A stretch of 64,000 bases of DNA, from contig QEOQ01000303.1 in NCBI GenBank assembly GCA_010279815.1, positions 2,244,263-2,308,262 on the forward strand, in the 5' to 3' direction. The stretch's first letter is position 1. Each line of letters opens with the position of its first letter. A program made the translations under genes and the position numbers. This stretch comes from Brachionus plicatilis. Its lineage: Eukaryota; Rotifera; Eurotatoria; Ploima; Brachionidae. A model generated the notes under the pieces. The model saw only the letters and a list, made by a program, of their open reading frames with translations. It had not been told where the DNA came from and searched no databases. Below, in pieces: positions 1 to 12,441 of the stretch.

Positions 1-119
1 ATGGTTACTTAAAATTTGATTTAAATTTATCTAGAAAACATAATTTAATTTATTTTATATTTTCAAATTTTTGATCATAACAGCAACAGCTGAGGTCAAT
101 TAAATAAATAATTAATTAA

Positions 120-159
120 CAACAACAACAATCAGCATCGTTATAACAAGACTCGACTG
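120..159. mobile_element. Right end of a pogo/Tigger-type element (family A)
   Basis: The stretch ending CAAGACTCGACTG followed by TA matches, in sequence and orientation, the right terminal inverted repeat of the pogo element at 46645-47762. It also shares the subterminal CAGCATCG block with that element's left end read in reverse. The rest of this copy would lie left of the window or has been lost. Confidence 0.7.
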
Positions 160-204
160 TATTTAAAAAAATTTAGTTTAAAAAATTATTTAACTTGGTA
201 TTTT

Positions 205-400
205 TAAGGTGAAATTGCCTTTAAATTGACCAGATTAAACCCCATAGAGATGGTATGGCATGAATTAGAAATTTGATCATCGATAAAGAACCAAGAAATG
301 AAGTTGATGCTTTGAAAAATATTTTTGAATTTCAAAAAACTCTCACACCTGATAAATGCAAGAAATATATTAACCAAAAAGTAAAATTCCAAATTCTATG
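205..400 (+). pseudogene. Tc1/mariner-like transposase C-terminus, broken
   Basis: Conceptual translation gives the block LNPIEMVWHEL, typical of the region holding the last acidic catalytic residue in Tc1/IS630 transposases. A stop codon follows, and after a one-base frameshift come PRNEVDALKNI-like residues and LTPDKCKKYI, the usual C-terminal end of the family. Only this terminal part remains, so the copy is dead. The minus-strand ORF over the same bases is a shadow. Confidence 0.75.
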
Positions 401-1133
401 TTATAAAGTATCATTAACATATTAATTAATATAATAAAAAGGTAATTGAGATTATTTTTCAAAAGGATGGTGTTTGGTCTGGCTATTAATTGCATTAAAA
501 AAATTTCAATAAATAAAAGTGTCGTCACAAATTTTAATGTTTTTTAGATTTTTATCTTTTTTGGCATATTTTACATGTAAAATTTTGGATTTTACCAATT
601 TTTACGTAAGAAATGGCAAAAAATTAGATTCAGAAGTCAAATCGTATTTCTTAACAAAATTTTATGAAAAACAGCAAAATTTGAGATTTTTTTGGCATTT
701 TTGGATTTTACATAATTTAACATGAATATTGGTTATTTTACTTTTATTCGTAAAATTTAGTTAATTTACCATTTTTTACAATTCTTGTTTTGCGTAAAAG
801 ATAGTAAAATAACTTATTTACTTAAATTTACGTATTTTTGCGTAAAATTACGTAAATTTATCATGTACCCTATTATCAAATCACTACTGTTTATTTTTGA
901 AAAAATTTTAAGATAAAAAAGATAAATATTAAACATTACTTACCATTACCATAATAGCTTAGAAAAAAAAAAATTTTTTTATCATTTTTTTTGTATTTTA
1001 TTCGACATTATTGAACGTCATTAAAAAAATTTTACATTTTCAACTCTAAGTCTAGCACCCACAAAATTATGACAAAAATGAATAAAAAATTCTTTAAAAA
1101 AATCTCAAAATTAATTATTTTCATTGATTAAAT
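401..1133. other. AT-rich intergenic stretch, no gene seen
   Basis: A 68-codon open frame at 519-725 is low complexity and has no recognisable domain. From about 600 to 870 the motif TTTACGTAA and variants recur in both orientations, which suggests a decayed inverted-repeat element without clear ends. A similar repeat occurs at 29068-29947. Confidence 0.4.
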
Positions 1134-4100
1134 TTAATTTAAACAAAAAAAGTAAATACTTAAAAAAAGACTAGTGAAGAGACCGATGCCATCGAAAACA
1201 AAGCGTGGTGCGAATATTTTCCATACCATCAGGTGTCTTCGCAGAACAAAAACAGATAATGCGCTGAAAAAAACTTTGGTAGCATTGATGACAAAAAATT
1301 GCAGCAAATTTCCACTCATTCTTTTTTCACCTTTTTTCACAATATTTAACAATGTGACAATTTTTGCTGCAAAGGTGTTGGAAATAATCATCAGGGCCAT
1401 TACAACTCGAACCAATTTATTATTGTTATCTCCATCAAATCCGTGAAATGCAGACTCCCACTTTATGTGTGTAAATGTGGTCTCGTGTCCAGTGGCATAG
1501 AAAAAATAATGTTCCAGCAAAAATAAAAAAACCAAATCATCTAAAACAAAAAATTATTTTTTTGAAAATCAATGACCAGAATATTTTCTCACCATTGGCA
1601 GTTAGATGCAAGACCAAGGCCAGCAGCCAGACAGACAGCAAGCTTTCTCCAAGCACAAGACTGGCAAACATCACCACACTTAGATTGATGAAAAAAAATC
1701 TATCTGTCTTTGATATTCTTTTGATGGATGAGTAGGCAAAAATTTTTTGCGCTGTGAATAAAAGAAGAGATAGTCTGGCTAGCAAAAGTTGTGGATATTT
1801 GATCACTGTGGAGTCTTTGGAAAGTATTTGCAGAAAATTATAAGTTCCAAGGATCAATAAACTAGCAGAAAGAAATAAATTTAGAGTTGAATTTTTAGTC
1901 TTTATGACAAAGAAAACACCTGAAATAAACATAAAATTAAAGATAAAAAACAAAAAGTACACTCTGGTGCTGAAAGAGCTTTTGGAAATTTGTTGCGCAA
2001 AAATGCTCTGGCTGCACGAGTCCAAGAGCTCTTCACGGCAAACGTAGAACACATGGCACACTCGGATCAAAATCAAACAAGCCAGTGGTCTAAAGATAGA
2101 ATCTTTTTTTTTTCTACACAAGTAAATTTTGTGGAATAGAACTGTGGTCAGCAGGAAACGCAGCGAGTTGTTCTCCCTGATGATGTAGCTGTTCGAAAAG
2201 GGAATCACGAATGCCAAAGACAAAATAAAATTTTCTACTTTAAAAATTTTTCTAATAAAATTTAAGTTGTTAATTTTTAAGCAAAAATAAATGTTTATTA
2301 AACTGGTGTAGATCCAGACATTTTGGTAATTGTGAGTTAGGAGACTAAGCGCCAAATAGACACAAAGAAAAGAGATGACAAATTTTAAATTTATATTTTT
2401 GTCTTTGTTCAAGCTCAGGTTCAAAATGGAAAAAGCTAAATTGACAAGGCCTGTTAGACAAAAGCTCAAGTTAAAAGTCGACCATTTAAGTCTACATGCA
2501 TCCTGAATTTTGACCAGGATACTTTTAAGCTCTTCTGAATCGCCGGCACTTTTAAGTCCATCGATGTCATCTATCAAACGCTCATGAGACTCATAAGTGC
2601 GAATAAATTTAACCATCTAAAAATAAAAATTTAAATAATTAAATGTTTTAAAAATATTAATTTTGATAAATTTAATGGGATAATTTATTTAAAAGTTTGC
2701 AGAGTTTAAGTCCAAATTGACTTTTAAAATTTTTATTTTTGAATTAATTTGCGTTTCACAATTTAGATTTCGTTCATGTCTTCAAAAGATCTTATTAAAA
2801 TCATTTAAAAAAATTAGAACCTAATAAAATAAAAGTGGATATTTTAAAATTTTAAATGTGAAAATTAACCTTATATAAAAAGTCAAGTATTTCTTTAAGA
2901 AAATTTTTTTTTCTCTTTTATTAAAAAAAATATTTCATTTAATATTTTGTTCTTTTGATCTTGATTAGTGCTTGATATCGATAACTTCGAACGATAGAAA
3001 TAATATTTCGATATCGTCCAGAGGTATCGATATTTTATTGATATCGTCTAAAGGTATCGATGCTAATTAATTAACTAACTATTCCTGAAAATTTAGGATT
3101 TTTTAAAATAATATTTGAACATTAACTAATTTTTTTTATTTTTTGTAAAAAACATTGTCTTCTCTATAAAAATTATTGAATTATTTGAAAAAAGCACAAG
3201 CTACAAGTACACCATCTGAGACTATTTTCTTTTACAGGCTACAGTCTTTAAAATGTCGTAATTCACTAAATCCAAACAAAGTTGAAAAAATAATGATTCT
3301 TTACCAAACAGAAAAAAATAAAGTAAAACTGATTAAGTAAAATACAGATTTCTGCATAAAAAAAAATATAAAATGAATAAAAAAAATAATTTTTTTTTTA
3401 TTTAAATAAATCACAAATCCTAAATAATGAAAAATTAATTCAAGAAAATTTTATTAGAATGATGAAGCTTTTTAATTAAAATTATTAATTTAATTATTTA
3501 TTTTTATTTTTATATTCAATTTTATATATAAATTTTTATTTTAAGTATAATTTATTCAAATTGAATTTAAAAATCAAATAATTTATCAGAATACTTGGCA
3601 AATATCGCTACCATCGGATGACATCGATAATGAATCGATACCCTTGGATGATGTCGATAACATATCGATACTTTTAGACGATATCGATTTTGAAAATATC
3701 GATATCTTCTATCGATATTCTTTATCGATATCAAGCACTAATCTTGATCTTAAACTTTTATTCGCATTTTACTTGATTTATTTGATTTTTCCATAAAAAA
3801 AATTAATATCTTAATTATTTAAATTTTTTATTTAAATTTCATATTTTATTCTGATAAACAAATAAATAATAAATTGATAAACAGTAGACTCGAGTTAAAC
3901 CGGATACAGGTTAATCCGAATAATTTGATATTCGGATAAAAATTTACCGCTCTTGGCTTTTTTAATATATTGACATTAAATTCTGACTTTTTAAACCCAA
4001 ATTTTTTTCCGGTTTATTTTGACATTCGAATATAATTTTTCGGCATTAGAAATAATCAGATTATTCGTAATTTTTATACAACTGAGAAAATATTAATTCC

Positions 4101-7100
4101 TACAAGTACAATGAGTGATATCCTTTAAAAAAGCAATGTCTATCTCAACATAGATTCAAATAATAATTTTCTAAACCGGTCAGCTCAATTTCCATCATTA
4201 GAAAATTCTCTTTATTTTTGGTTTACTTTCAAAAGATCTTATGGTCTATCTATCTATCTATCTAATGAGCAAGATTTAGACTATATTTCTTATTTTAAGA
4301 GTAGACTTGCAGATTCAAAGTATTTAAATTTTAAGCAATTGAAATTAGATGATTTTTTTGTTAAAAACTAATGAATTTCGTTAAATTAATTTTTTTAATA
4401 TTAATTTAATTTATTAATTTTAATTTTTTTGTTGTCTCTGTTACCAAAAAATTTGATATTTCAATAAAATAAATTTGTTTTTTTATTTTTTTTTTATTTT
4501 GATAAGTCGGAAAAAATAATCCGGACATAGTTTTTATTGTGCTATTTTTGTCCGGATTAACGGGAGTTTACTGTAAAAAAAAACTTTTTTCTCAATTCAG
4601 TTTTATACTTTTTTTTTGGCACAAAAAAGACATAGATTATAAATTTGCCAAAAAAAAGCTAATCATCTAAGTCATATTTTCGATAATATTCCTACTTTAC
4701 TTTTTATTAGAATTAGAAAGATTTGTTCATTTTATATTGATTACTTATTTCGTTCTAGGAATTTAATTTTTAATTTAGTAAAACAAGGTTATGATTTCAA
4801 TAAGGTTTTAGGAATTAGTCGTTCTAAAGGAAATAAAAAAAGAAATGAGGCACTAACTTATAAAAATAAAATAAATTCAAAAAACATCGATCAAAGATTT
4901 TCATTAATTAGGACTCAAACTTAAACGATTTAAACACAATTATAAAAAATTCAATGTTTAAAATAAAAAATGAAACAAATTTCGTTAAAGATTGTAAGTT
5001 TTTAATTGTTTATAAGTTGAGTAAAAATTTTGGCTCTCATTTAATTTTGAACTTTAAACTAAATAATCATATCAAATTTAATTTGTCAATAATATGTGTA
5101 ATTTAAATAATTGTATAACTTGTATGTTTAAAAAGTATTGTCTCACATTTCAAATCAATTCAACTTGTGAATCAAGAGGGGTTGTGTATATTATAAAATG
5201 TTCAAAATGCCATTTTTTTCTATATAGGTGAATCAGGTAAAAAAGCTAAAGAAAGAATTGGACAACATTTTTATAACATTAATTATTTTAGAAAAAATAT
5301 CAGAAAATCTTTAAGTAACTTTGATAAACTTTCTGAAGTATCAATTCACTTTAATAGTCTAAATCATTCAATGGATGATTTTAAATTTTTTATTTTTAAA
5401 TCAAATTTACATGATAAATAAAGAGACTATCAACATAAACTGAGTTGATAAAAATTTTTCCAAAATTTCAAATTCCTTTTTTAAATTAAAAAAAAACAAA
5501 AATTGAATATATAAAAACTCCAAGTTTTGCTTCTTTTTCAAAATAATTGAACACTTTTTTGCAAACTAGAGAAAAATAAAAAAAAATTTTCTTTTATTTT
5601 TCATTTTCATGAAATTTCATTCTTAATCTTTGATTTATAAAAAATATTTTCATAATATGTTTTTGTACTCTTTTGAAAAAAATTTTCTTTTATTTTTCAT
5701 TTTTTTAAATTTAAAAACTAATCAGAATTATTTTCAGAAATTAGATCCTGAAGAAGGCCACTTTTGGTCGAAACGCGTCGATCGTTTTATATAAGAAAGA
5801 AGTTTCTTTTTTTTTTTAATTATATTTTATAAATAAAAAAAAAATTATAAATTTTTTATTCAATTATAAAAAAAATGGATCTAAAAACAAAAATACGACT
5901 TGCACAAAAATTTTTATCAATACCTGCTTCATCAGGACCTGTTGAAAGAATTTTTTTCTAAATCTGGTTATATTAACAGACCACTTAGGTCAAGATTAAC
6001 AGCCAGCAACTACTTTATTGGTATCAATTATGGATTTATTTAAGTAATTGACTTCACTTGACTTAACACTTGTGACTTAAAAACAAGTCTAGTAAATACA
6101 GAAAGTATGAAAATATTTAGAGAAAAATTAAATTATTTTCAAATTTAATTTTACGAAAAAGGCAAGAAAAAAAGTTCAAAATTTAAATTTTTGACCAAGT
6201 CTCCAAAAAATAAGTCATTGCCAAGAATTAAATTTATTTTAAAAAATTACTAAAAATATACTTTATAATAAAAAAAACTTTCATTTAGACAGTAAACTTC
6301 AAATTGAATTGATATAATGAAAAAAAAATGTGTAATTACTTGATCATAATTAGCAGATACAGAGTCAAATCTATTATCGAACATGGAGTCAATGACTATT
6401 CCCAGATTGGAAAATGGTATCGGAATGCCTAACAAAAGCGCCAGAGTTGGTGTCAAATTAATTTGGCGAGTCTCCTCAATTCCTGATTTTTTGATAAAAT
6501 TTTTTTTCTTTGAATAAAAAATTAGCGCTGTTTCAAGCTCAAGCTGGCTATCGCCGCCGTGATCACCCGTCTCAGTCATCCCATGGTCCCCCACAATCAC
6601 CAGCAAAGTCTCATTATCCATCAAATCAATAACTTTTCTATAATTTTTAAGTAAAAAAAAAATTTTAAATAAAAAAATTTTTAAATTAAAAAAAATTTTT
6701 TTAAAAATTTATTAAATCACTTTATGCTGTTGTTAATGTCTGTGAGTTTGCGTTTGATCACGGGGCTATTGGGTCCAAAGCTGTGTCCACAGTGGTCAAT
6801 GCCCAAATAATGGGCAATCAGCAAATTCCAGTGGGGTTTGAGGGTGAAAAATTTTGAAATTTCTCTGTCCACATTTTCATCATTGGTGTCCAGGTCTTTG
6901 ATGTTAAATGACGGATAAGTGTGATGCTCGTGTATTTGTTCAGCACTGAACAAACTCAGCCATGTGTCATCGCCCAAAATCACCACTGATAGATTGTGAT
7001 TGTGCATTTGGGAAATGATGTTGTCTTCTTGGACCAGGTAGGAGTCAAAATTGGAGCCTGCATCGACAAAAGTGGGCAGTGAGCCGGTCATCAGGGCCTT

Positions 7101-7403
7101 GATCCGCTGCATGGTAGTTGTTGGAGGGTCGGCGATAAATTTGAGAAGCCGCGCTTCGCCCTCTTGCACAAGTTGTTCTAAAATTTGAATGCCAAACAGA
7201 CCATTTTTGTTGCCAAATATAAAGTCAAATCTGAGAGCATCGATGAACAGAATGATGGATTTGTTGAATTTTTTCAGGCTCGGATAACTTCTGGTGCTCG
7301 AGTTTTCCAAGCTTATGCGTCTTATCAAAAAACCGTTTGAGAATACGTATATGGACGCGATTATGTTTACAAGCAAGATTGTCACACTTACGTATCTCAT
7401 CAC
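1134..7403 (-). CDS. PIGO: GPI ethanolamine phosphate transferase 3 (PIG-O)
   Basis: ER-membrane enzyme that adds ethanolamine phosphate to the third mannose of the GPI anchor, the bridge later linked to proteins. Four exons on the minus strand (7403-6721, 6637-6340, 2616-1593, 1540-1134) with GT-AG borders join to exactly 804 codons including the stop. The N-terminal alkaline-phosphatase-superfamily domain shows FIDALRFDF (metal-binding Asp near residue 55), PPTTTMQR with the likely nucleophile Thr near 96-97, GIDHCGHSFGP and GDHGMTETGDHGG. The rest is multi-spanning membrane sequence ending in the PIG-O-like block FYATGHETTF and RRHLMVWKIFAPRF. At 803 aa it is shorter than the roughly 1,090 aa of the human protein, mostly in the membrane part. 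Introns 1 and 3 are 83 and 52 bp; intron 2 is 3.7 kb and full of transposons. PIG-G and PIG-N are less likely because of the FYATGH block. Confidence 0.93.
2966..3740. mobile_element. hAT-type MITE with TATCGATA-rich arms
   Basis: The ends TAGTGCTTGATATCGATA and its inverted counterpart are bordered by a perfect 8-bp duplication ATCTTGAT at 2958-2965 and 3741-3748, the hAT signature. Both arms carry repeated (T)ATCGAT(A) palindromes. There is no coding sequence inside 775 bp. It sits in PIGO intron 2. Confidence 0.9.
3882..4573. mobile_element. Pogo/Tigger-type element, internally deleted (family B)
   Basis: Terminal inverted repeats begin CAGTAGACTCGAGTTAA on the left and end TTAACGGGAGTTTACTG on the right. 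TA follows the right end, and the left TA has mutated to AA. Inside, plus-strand translation at about 4098-4230 gives a psq/CENPB helix-turn-helix relic (PTSTMSDIL, stop, then LENSLYFWF). A short TCTA microsatellite lies at about 4244-4264. Confidence 0.8.
4620..5800 (+). pseudogene. Penelope-like element relic (RT C-terminus plus GIY-YIG nuclease)
   Basis: Broken frames give a Penelope-type reverse transcriptase C-terminal block (FDNIPTLLFIRIRKICSFYI, then RGY-like KQGYDFNKVLG). They continue to a GIY-YIG endonuclease: VVYIIKCSKC, a frameshift, YIGESGKKAKERIGQH. About 150 bp downstream, at 5750-5785, is the conserved tail CCTGAAGAAGGCCACTTTTG and the following GGTCGAAACGCGTCGATC, typical of Penelope 3' ends. 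Several stops and frameshifts show it is inactive. It lies inside PIGO intron 2 on the opposite strand. Confidence 0.8.
5878..6052 (+). pseudogene. hAT transposase C-terminal dimerisation domain relic
   Basis: The frame reads AQKFLSIPASSGPVERIF and then, after a one-base slip, SKSGYINRPLRSRLTASN. That is the hallmark of the hAT C-terminal dimerisation region. No upstream catalytic part or paired ends were found. Confidence 0.8.
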
Positions 7404-7950
7404 AGTAAAATTGAGTTTTTAAATTATATGAAAATAATTTAAAAATTATGTTTAAATTATTTTCATTTTGTATTTAATTTAGTGAGTTTATTTTAAATAT
7501 TTACTTTTTTCATGGTTACCGTGAAATTTAATTTAAAAAAAAAAATTAAATAAGTTTTTGTGGAATTTTGATATTTTTTTATTCTCTAAAGTTTTTTTTA
7601 TTAAACTATAACTCAAGGCTGAGGTTGTTTGCCGACCATTTGTTCAGTATTACAATTAAATAATCACAATTTATCAAAAAAAATTTTAAATAATTTTTTG
7701 AAAATTTTATTTATTTTAAAAAGAAAATGTCAATTTTTCTTAATTTCAAATAAATCAGCTTTGCCATTTTCAAAATTTACTTTTTTCATGTTACCGTGAA
7801 ATTTAATTTAAAATAAATTTTTTGCAAAAAATTTTTTATTAGAAAAAAATTAAATAAGTTTTTGTGGAATTTTTTTATTTTTTAACTCTAGGCTGAGGTT
7901 GTTTGCCGACCACTTGCTCAGTATTACAATTAAATAATCACAATTCACAG

Positions 7951-9185
7951 TAATTCAGCCAAGCAAAAGTTTTTTGCCAAAATTCAAAAACAACTTTTCC
8001 CCTATTCAAATCCAGATATTTATAGAAAAAATCTTGTTCTATCAGAATATGAAATTATTTTTTGACTTACCTAAGTAAAAACCAAAAATAAATTGACTCA
8101 AAGTTGAAACGAAAAATTATGAAAATTTGCATGCTTTTTTTGTATTAAATTATCTCACGAACAAAAATTGATATGTGCATCATATTTTTTTAAAATTTTA
8201 GATATTTGGTTATTAAAATTTTTTTAAATATATTTGATTCTAGGTTTCTTTTTCGATTGTATCAAAAATATTTGATTTAAATCACGTTTTTTTCTTGATT
8301 TTTGATCAAATATAAGTTTTTTGGAATCTACTGGAATGGGATCTACATATTTTTTTTAAAACTACAATCATACAGCTAATAATAAAAAAAATTGTTTGCA
8401 CACACTTGCACATAACGGAGAAAACTGAGCCCAAAGATGCCTTTTTTTAAATAAAATTTAAAAAAATCGATTCTTTTCGATTTTAATTATTCATCATTCA
8501 AAATCTAGAGTTCCAAAAATCAAATTTTGCATCTATTAATAAATTTTTGAATATATTTTTTTCAATCGAATTTTTCTATACTCAAAAAAAAAAAAGAAGT
8601 TTTTTTAGACAAAAATAACTCGTTTGAATCTTTTAATTAATTTGAAAAATATAAAATTATCGATTACTCGAAGAGAATTATTTGAAAAAGCTAAAGATCT
8701 AATATTAGATAAAATAGACTCATTCGTTGACATTCAGTAAATATTCGTATGCGGCAATGCTGGTAGGTATAGTGTGAAGTGTGAAAATGAAAGCTTAGAA
8801 GAGGAAGAAGAAAATGATAAAAGATTTTATCAAGAAAAATTGATGAACGATTCTAAAAATGATATAGTCGATTTAGAAGAAAATTTAAAATTTTATGTTT
8901 AAAAAATATTTTTGGTCCAAAATTTTTTTTTATTCGAGTAATAACATTTAAACTCCAAAATAAAAATGAAAAATCATGAATGAAAAAAAAATTGCTTATT
9001 TTCTAATGTTCTTCATTATTTATTATTGTTTCGGTTTATTGGGCTAAATAATAGAGTTGGAGCAAAAATAAATAAAATTTGATTTCAGCGATTAAAAGTT
9101 ACTCAAGAAACTAATTTTTATTTAAATATTTGAAATTTAAATAATTTTGGCAAAAATCGACTTTTTTTAAATCACTGTGCAATTA
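7951..9185. other. AT-rich spacer with one decayed coding relic
   Basis: No gene is supported. At about 8640-8900 the plus strand reads RRELFEKAKDLILDKIDSF, a stop, then an acidic stretch LEEEEENDKRF. It looks like a fragment of an old coding sequence but I do not recognise it. The remainder is low-complexity A/T. Confidence 0.35.
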
Positions 9186-9363
9186 ATCTAATTTTTTTAA
9201 TAATTTCTTGAAAATTTTATTTACTTTAAATGTAAAAAATGTCAATTTTTCTTAATTTTAAATAAATCAGCTTTGCCATTTTAAATATTTACTTTTTTGA
9301 TAGTTACCGTGAAATTTATTTTAAAATTATTTTTTGCAAGAATTTTTTTATAAAAAAAAATTA

Positions 9364-10108
9364 CAGTAAAGTACGGTTATAACGAAGTCGCTGGGGGAAT
9401 CAAAAAACGGTTCGTTATAACCGAACTTCGTTACATCCGAAAAAGACAAAAAATTTTTTTTTTTATATATTAGAAAATTTTATTTATGAATTTTAATTTA
9501 ATTTAATTTTAATATTTTAATTATTAATGAATAATTTTAGAAACTCCTCTCTAAGTTTGTAAATACCGCTCATTGTACCATTGAATTTTAAATTCCTCGC
9601 AGACTTCGGTCTGAGTTTTTTTTTTGCTATCGATAAGCTTTATGTATTTTACTTTTTCATGCAACGTAAAAACCTTACGTTTAGTTGGTTTCGTTTAGTC
9701 CGTGTTTTTTCTAACATTTTTTTAACATATTATTTATCCTGTTTTTTTTTTATCTTATAAAGGTAAATGTGTGATTTTTCAAAATATTAATTGACCATTA
9801 AGTAGGGATTAGTTTTAAGATTTCGGTATTCAAGAAAATTCATACTTATTTGCTGATTTCTATTATTAAAAATTAAGAAACCAATATTTCTCAAATGTAT
9901 TTTTTAATATTTTCGTTATAAGCGAATAAAATTTCATTGAAAATTATCAAAAAATGCTTCGTTATAACCGAATTTTCGCTATAAGCGTACTTCGTTATAA
10001 CCGTAAGAAAATGTATTAAAAGTATTATTGTTCTGAACAACAGTGTTTTATTTTTCGTTATAAACGAATTTTCGTTATATCCGTGTTCGTTATAACCGTA
10101 CTTTACTG
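9364..10108 (-). mobile_element. Pogo/Tigger-type element, non-autonomous (family C)
   Basis: Inverted repeats CAGTAAAGTACGGTTATAAC and their counterpart ending GTACTTTACTG are flanked by TA on both sides (9362-9363 and 10109-10110). Repeated TTCGTTATAACCG motifs fill both arms. On the minus strand, from the ATG at 9717 down to about 9525, frameshifted translation gives a psq helix-turn-helix relic (RKVFTLHEKVKYIKLIDS, TEVCEEFKI, TMSGIYKLREEF). The DDE domain is deleted. Confidence 0.88.
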
Positions 10109-10283
10109 TAAATAAGTTTTTTTTTGATATTTTTTTATTCTCTAAAGATTTTCTTATTTTTTAAGTCTAGGCTCAGGTTGTTTGTCGACCACTTGCTCAG
10201 TATTACAATTAAATAATCACAATTTATCAAAAAAAATTCTAAATAATTTCCTGAAAATTTTATTTACTTTAAATAAAAAAATG

Positions 10284-12441
10284 TCAATTTTTCTTAATTT
10301 CAAATAAATCAGCTTTGCCATTTTCAATATTAACTTGTACAATTTTAGCTTCACTTTTAACTAAAACAAATTTGTTCATCACAATCGCCATGGACTCAAT
10401 TTTTAAATCGAACACATTTTTTTTGAATGAAAATTTTTTGAAAATTTCACCATCATTAGGATTAATCAAAACCATGTGACCATCCTCTGAAATGGAACAA
10501 ATCATAAATTGATTTAATTTTTCAAAAGCAACAATGTCACTGTCGAAAATTTGTTTCTCAAAACCAAAGTTGGCTGTTTGTTTTTCAACCATTACAATTT
10601 TTCCACCAGGCATCGGGATTAAAACCCCATTCACCACCTTTATGGGATTCAAATTAACAGATTTTTTAGGTTCAATACTCAATGTTTTTGCTGCAAAAAA
10701 TTTGCTTTCTACTCGACTAATTTTTCCATCTTTAGTTGTCACATTTAAAAAATTTTCAAAAAAATTAAGTCTCAAAATTTCAGCACTAAGAGTCACTTCT
10801 TTAACAATACTTGTATTTTTAAGGTTGTAGAAAAAGACTGCATTTCTCACAGCTAGAGCAATATAATTTTGTTCAATGCACCTAAGTGCATTTATTTTAC
10901 CATGAGCCTTGATCATTTTAGTAGCAATTCCTTTCTTCAAATTCAGTGCATATAATGTGGAATCAATGGAATAAAATACATATTCTGAATTTGACATAAA
11001 ACCTGTGTCCATGTGTTCAATGCTTGCAGTTTGATTCAATCCTGAGATTGTCTTGTTCAGTCTGAGAGTTCTAGACTGCCATATTTTGAAGTGATTGTTT
11101 GAATCAAGAGTTACTAGACTCTGGTCAGAGAGCAAAGCTAGCGAGACTATTTGAGCTCTTGTTATCAGAGATCTTTCTATTTTTCCTTCTGGATTCAAAA
11201 TGAAAATATTTCCACTATTCATAGCAATATAAGATTTGGTTAAATTTTCATTATTTACTCTAGCTGACACAAAAGAGCTGGGAGAATTTAGAATTGTAAT
11301 TTCTCCGGTACCAGTTCCAATAAATGTGTGCGTAGAGTTTGAAGTTAAAGCTTGAATGGTGCGGTAAATGGTGATGTTCTCAATTTTTAAGCCGGAGAGT
11401 AAATCGTAGTAGAACAAGTCTTGATCAACTGCAATAGCAGCAAGGCCCTTCTTCACATACTTTACTTTAATTATATTTCCTGGCATATTTATAGTCCGCA
11501 CTAGATTTTCATTGATATAATCAAAAAGGTACAACCTAGAGCCTATGGTGTACATGATATGCTCAATGTTGTCCAAGTAACAAGTTGAGAGCATTGAAAT
11601 TCGGCCATGATCTCTGGAGCGATCCAGGTTTTTGACAAGAACAAAGCTTTTTGAGTTGTATATCTTAATTTGCTTGGACAGATCAACAGTGGCTAAATTT
11701 TCATCTACTAAAATGACCATATCAACAATTGAGCTGTTTGTTTTGAGACTTTTTACAATTTTTTGCTCATAATTAAAGACATTTAATGTGGCATTTTTTG
11801 AAGACAAAATTATTTGACCTGATTTAGTGGTCAACATTGCAGTATAGGCCATTTTAGCGATGGTAGTCGATCTGGCCAAAATTCCCGTACACCTCCAGTA
11901 GGACAAATTTGCATTTTTTGAAAGAGTTGCCAGCATTGTTAAATTAAAATGTTCGACAAACTCTAATTCCTCCGTATTCACATGAGTAAAATTGTCAAGA
12001 TTCTTAGTGTTCCAAATGGTCAGACCAAATGGTGAAACACTGCTTAAAAAATTTCCCGCATAGCTAATTCTTTTAACTGGTGAAACTTTACTGAATATAA
12101 CTAAACCTGGGTAAAAAAATATTTAAAATTAATATTTAAGACCAATGATGATTACCTGGTATTATATTGGAAAGAGCTGAGCGGTCGGTGATTAGCGGCA
12201 AAAGTAACAAAGCAAATACAATTGAAAATAAAAATATGGACACGGACACAATTGTGAATAAGGCAAAAATTAAATTCAATATAGAAGTGTGAGTTTGGTA
12301 AAAAGTATGAATATAGTTATGATTGTGGTTGTTGTAGAAAAGTTTTTGCCAGTAACCATTGATTGTCTGATGATTAGCTGTTTCTATGCTTGTTGGGTCA
12401 ACAGTTACTTGATTTTGTCCGACTGAAGCACTGGCATTCAT
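10284..12441 (-). CDS. Type II membrane protein with large propeller-like ectodomain, unidentified
   Basis: Two exons, 12441-12156 and 12106-10284, joined across a 49-bp GT-AG intron, give 703 codons including the stop. The first 55 residues are polar, a hydrophobic segment follows at about 57-83, and then come some 620 residues that begin KRISYAGNFL. With no cleavable signal peptide, the long part probably faces outward, which fits many N-x-S/T sequons. The ectodomain is built of repeating short beta-strand units with hydrophobic pairs and turn residues (for example HFKIWQSRTL and NGVLIPMPGGKIVMVE), resembling WD40 or PQQ-type propeller blades, though canonical WD dipeptides are rare. I do not recognise the family. 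The fold is inferred; the topology is well supported. Its 3' end has been duplicated downstream. Confidence 0.8.

Larger units (their letters stand above)
7490..10330. repeat. Direct repeats copied from the 3' end of the propeller gene
   Basis: A unit of about 250 bp occurs at least three times: partial at 7490-7672, full at about 7675-7950, and again from about 9190 to 10330. The last copy is split by a pogo insertion at 9364-10108. Each unit contains CAGCTTTGCCATTTT, which in the rightmost copy is the last coding segment of the membrane propeller gene. It also contains GTTTGCCGACCACTTGCTCA plus AGTATTACAATTAAATAATC from its downstream flank. The order shows repeated duplication of the gene's tail. 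Confidence 0.75.

Noticed and set aside
1174..1735. Plus-strand frames of 86-90 codons
   Set aside because: Antisense of PIGO exons 3 and 4, whose splice-joined frame closes exactly.
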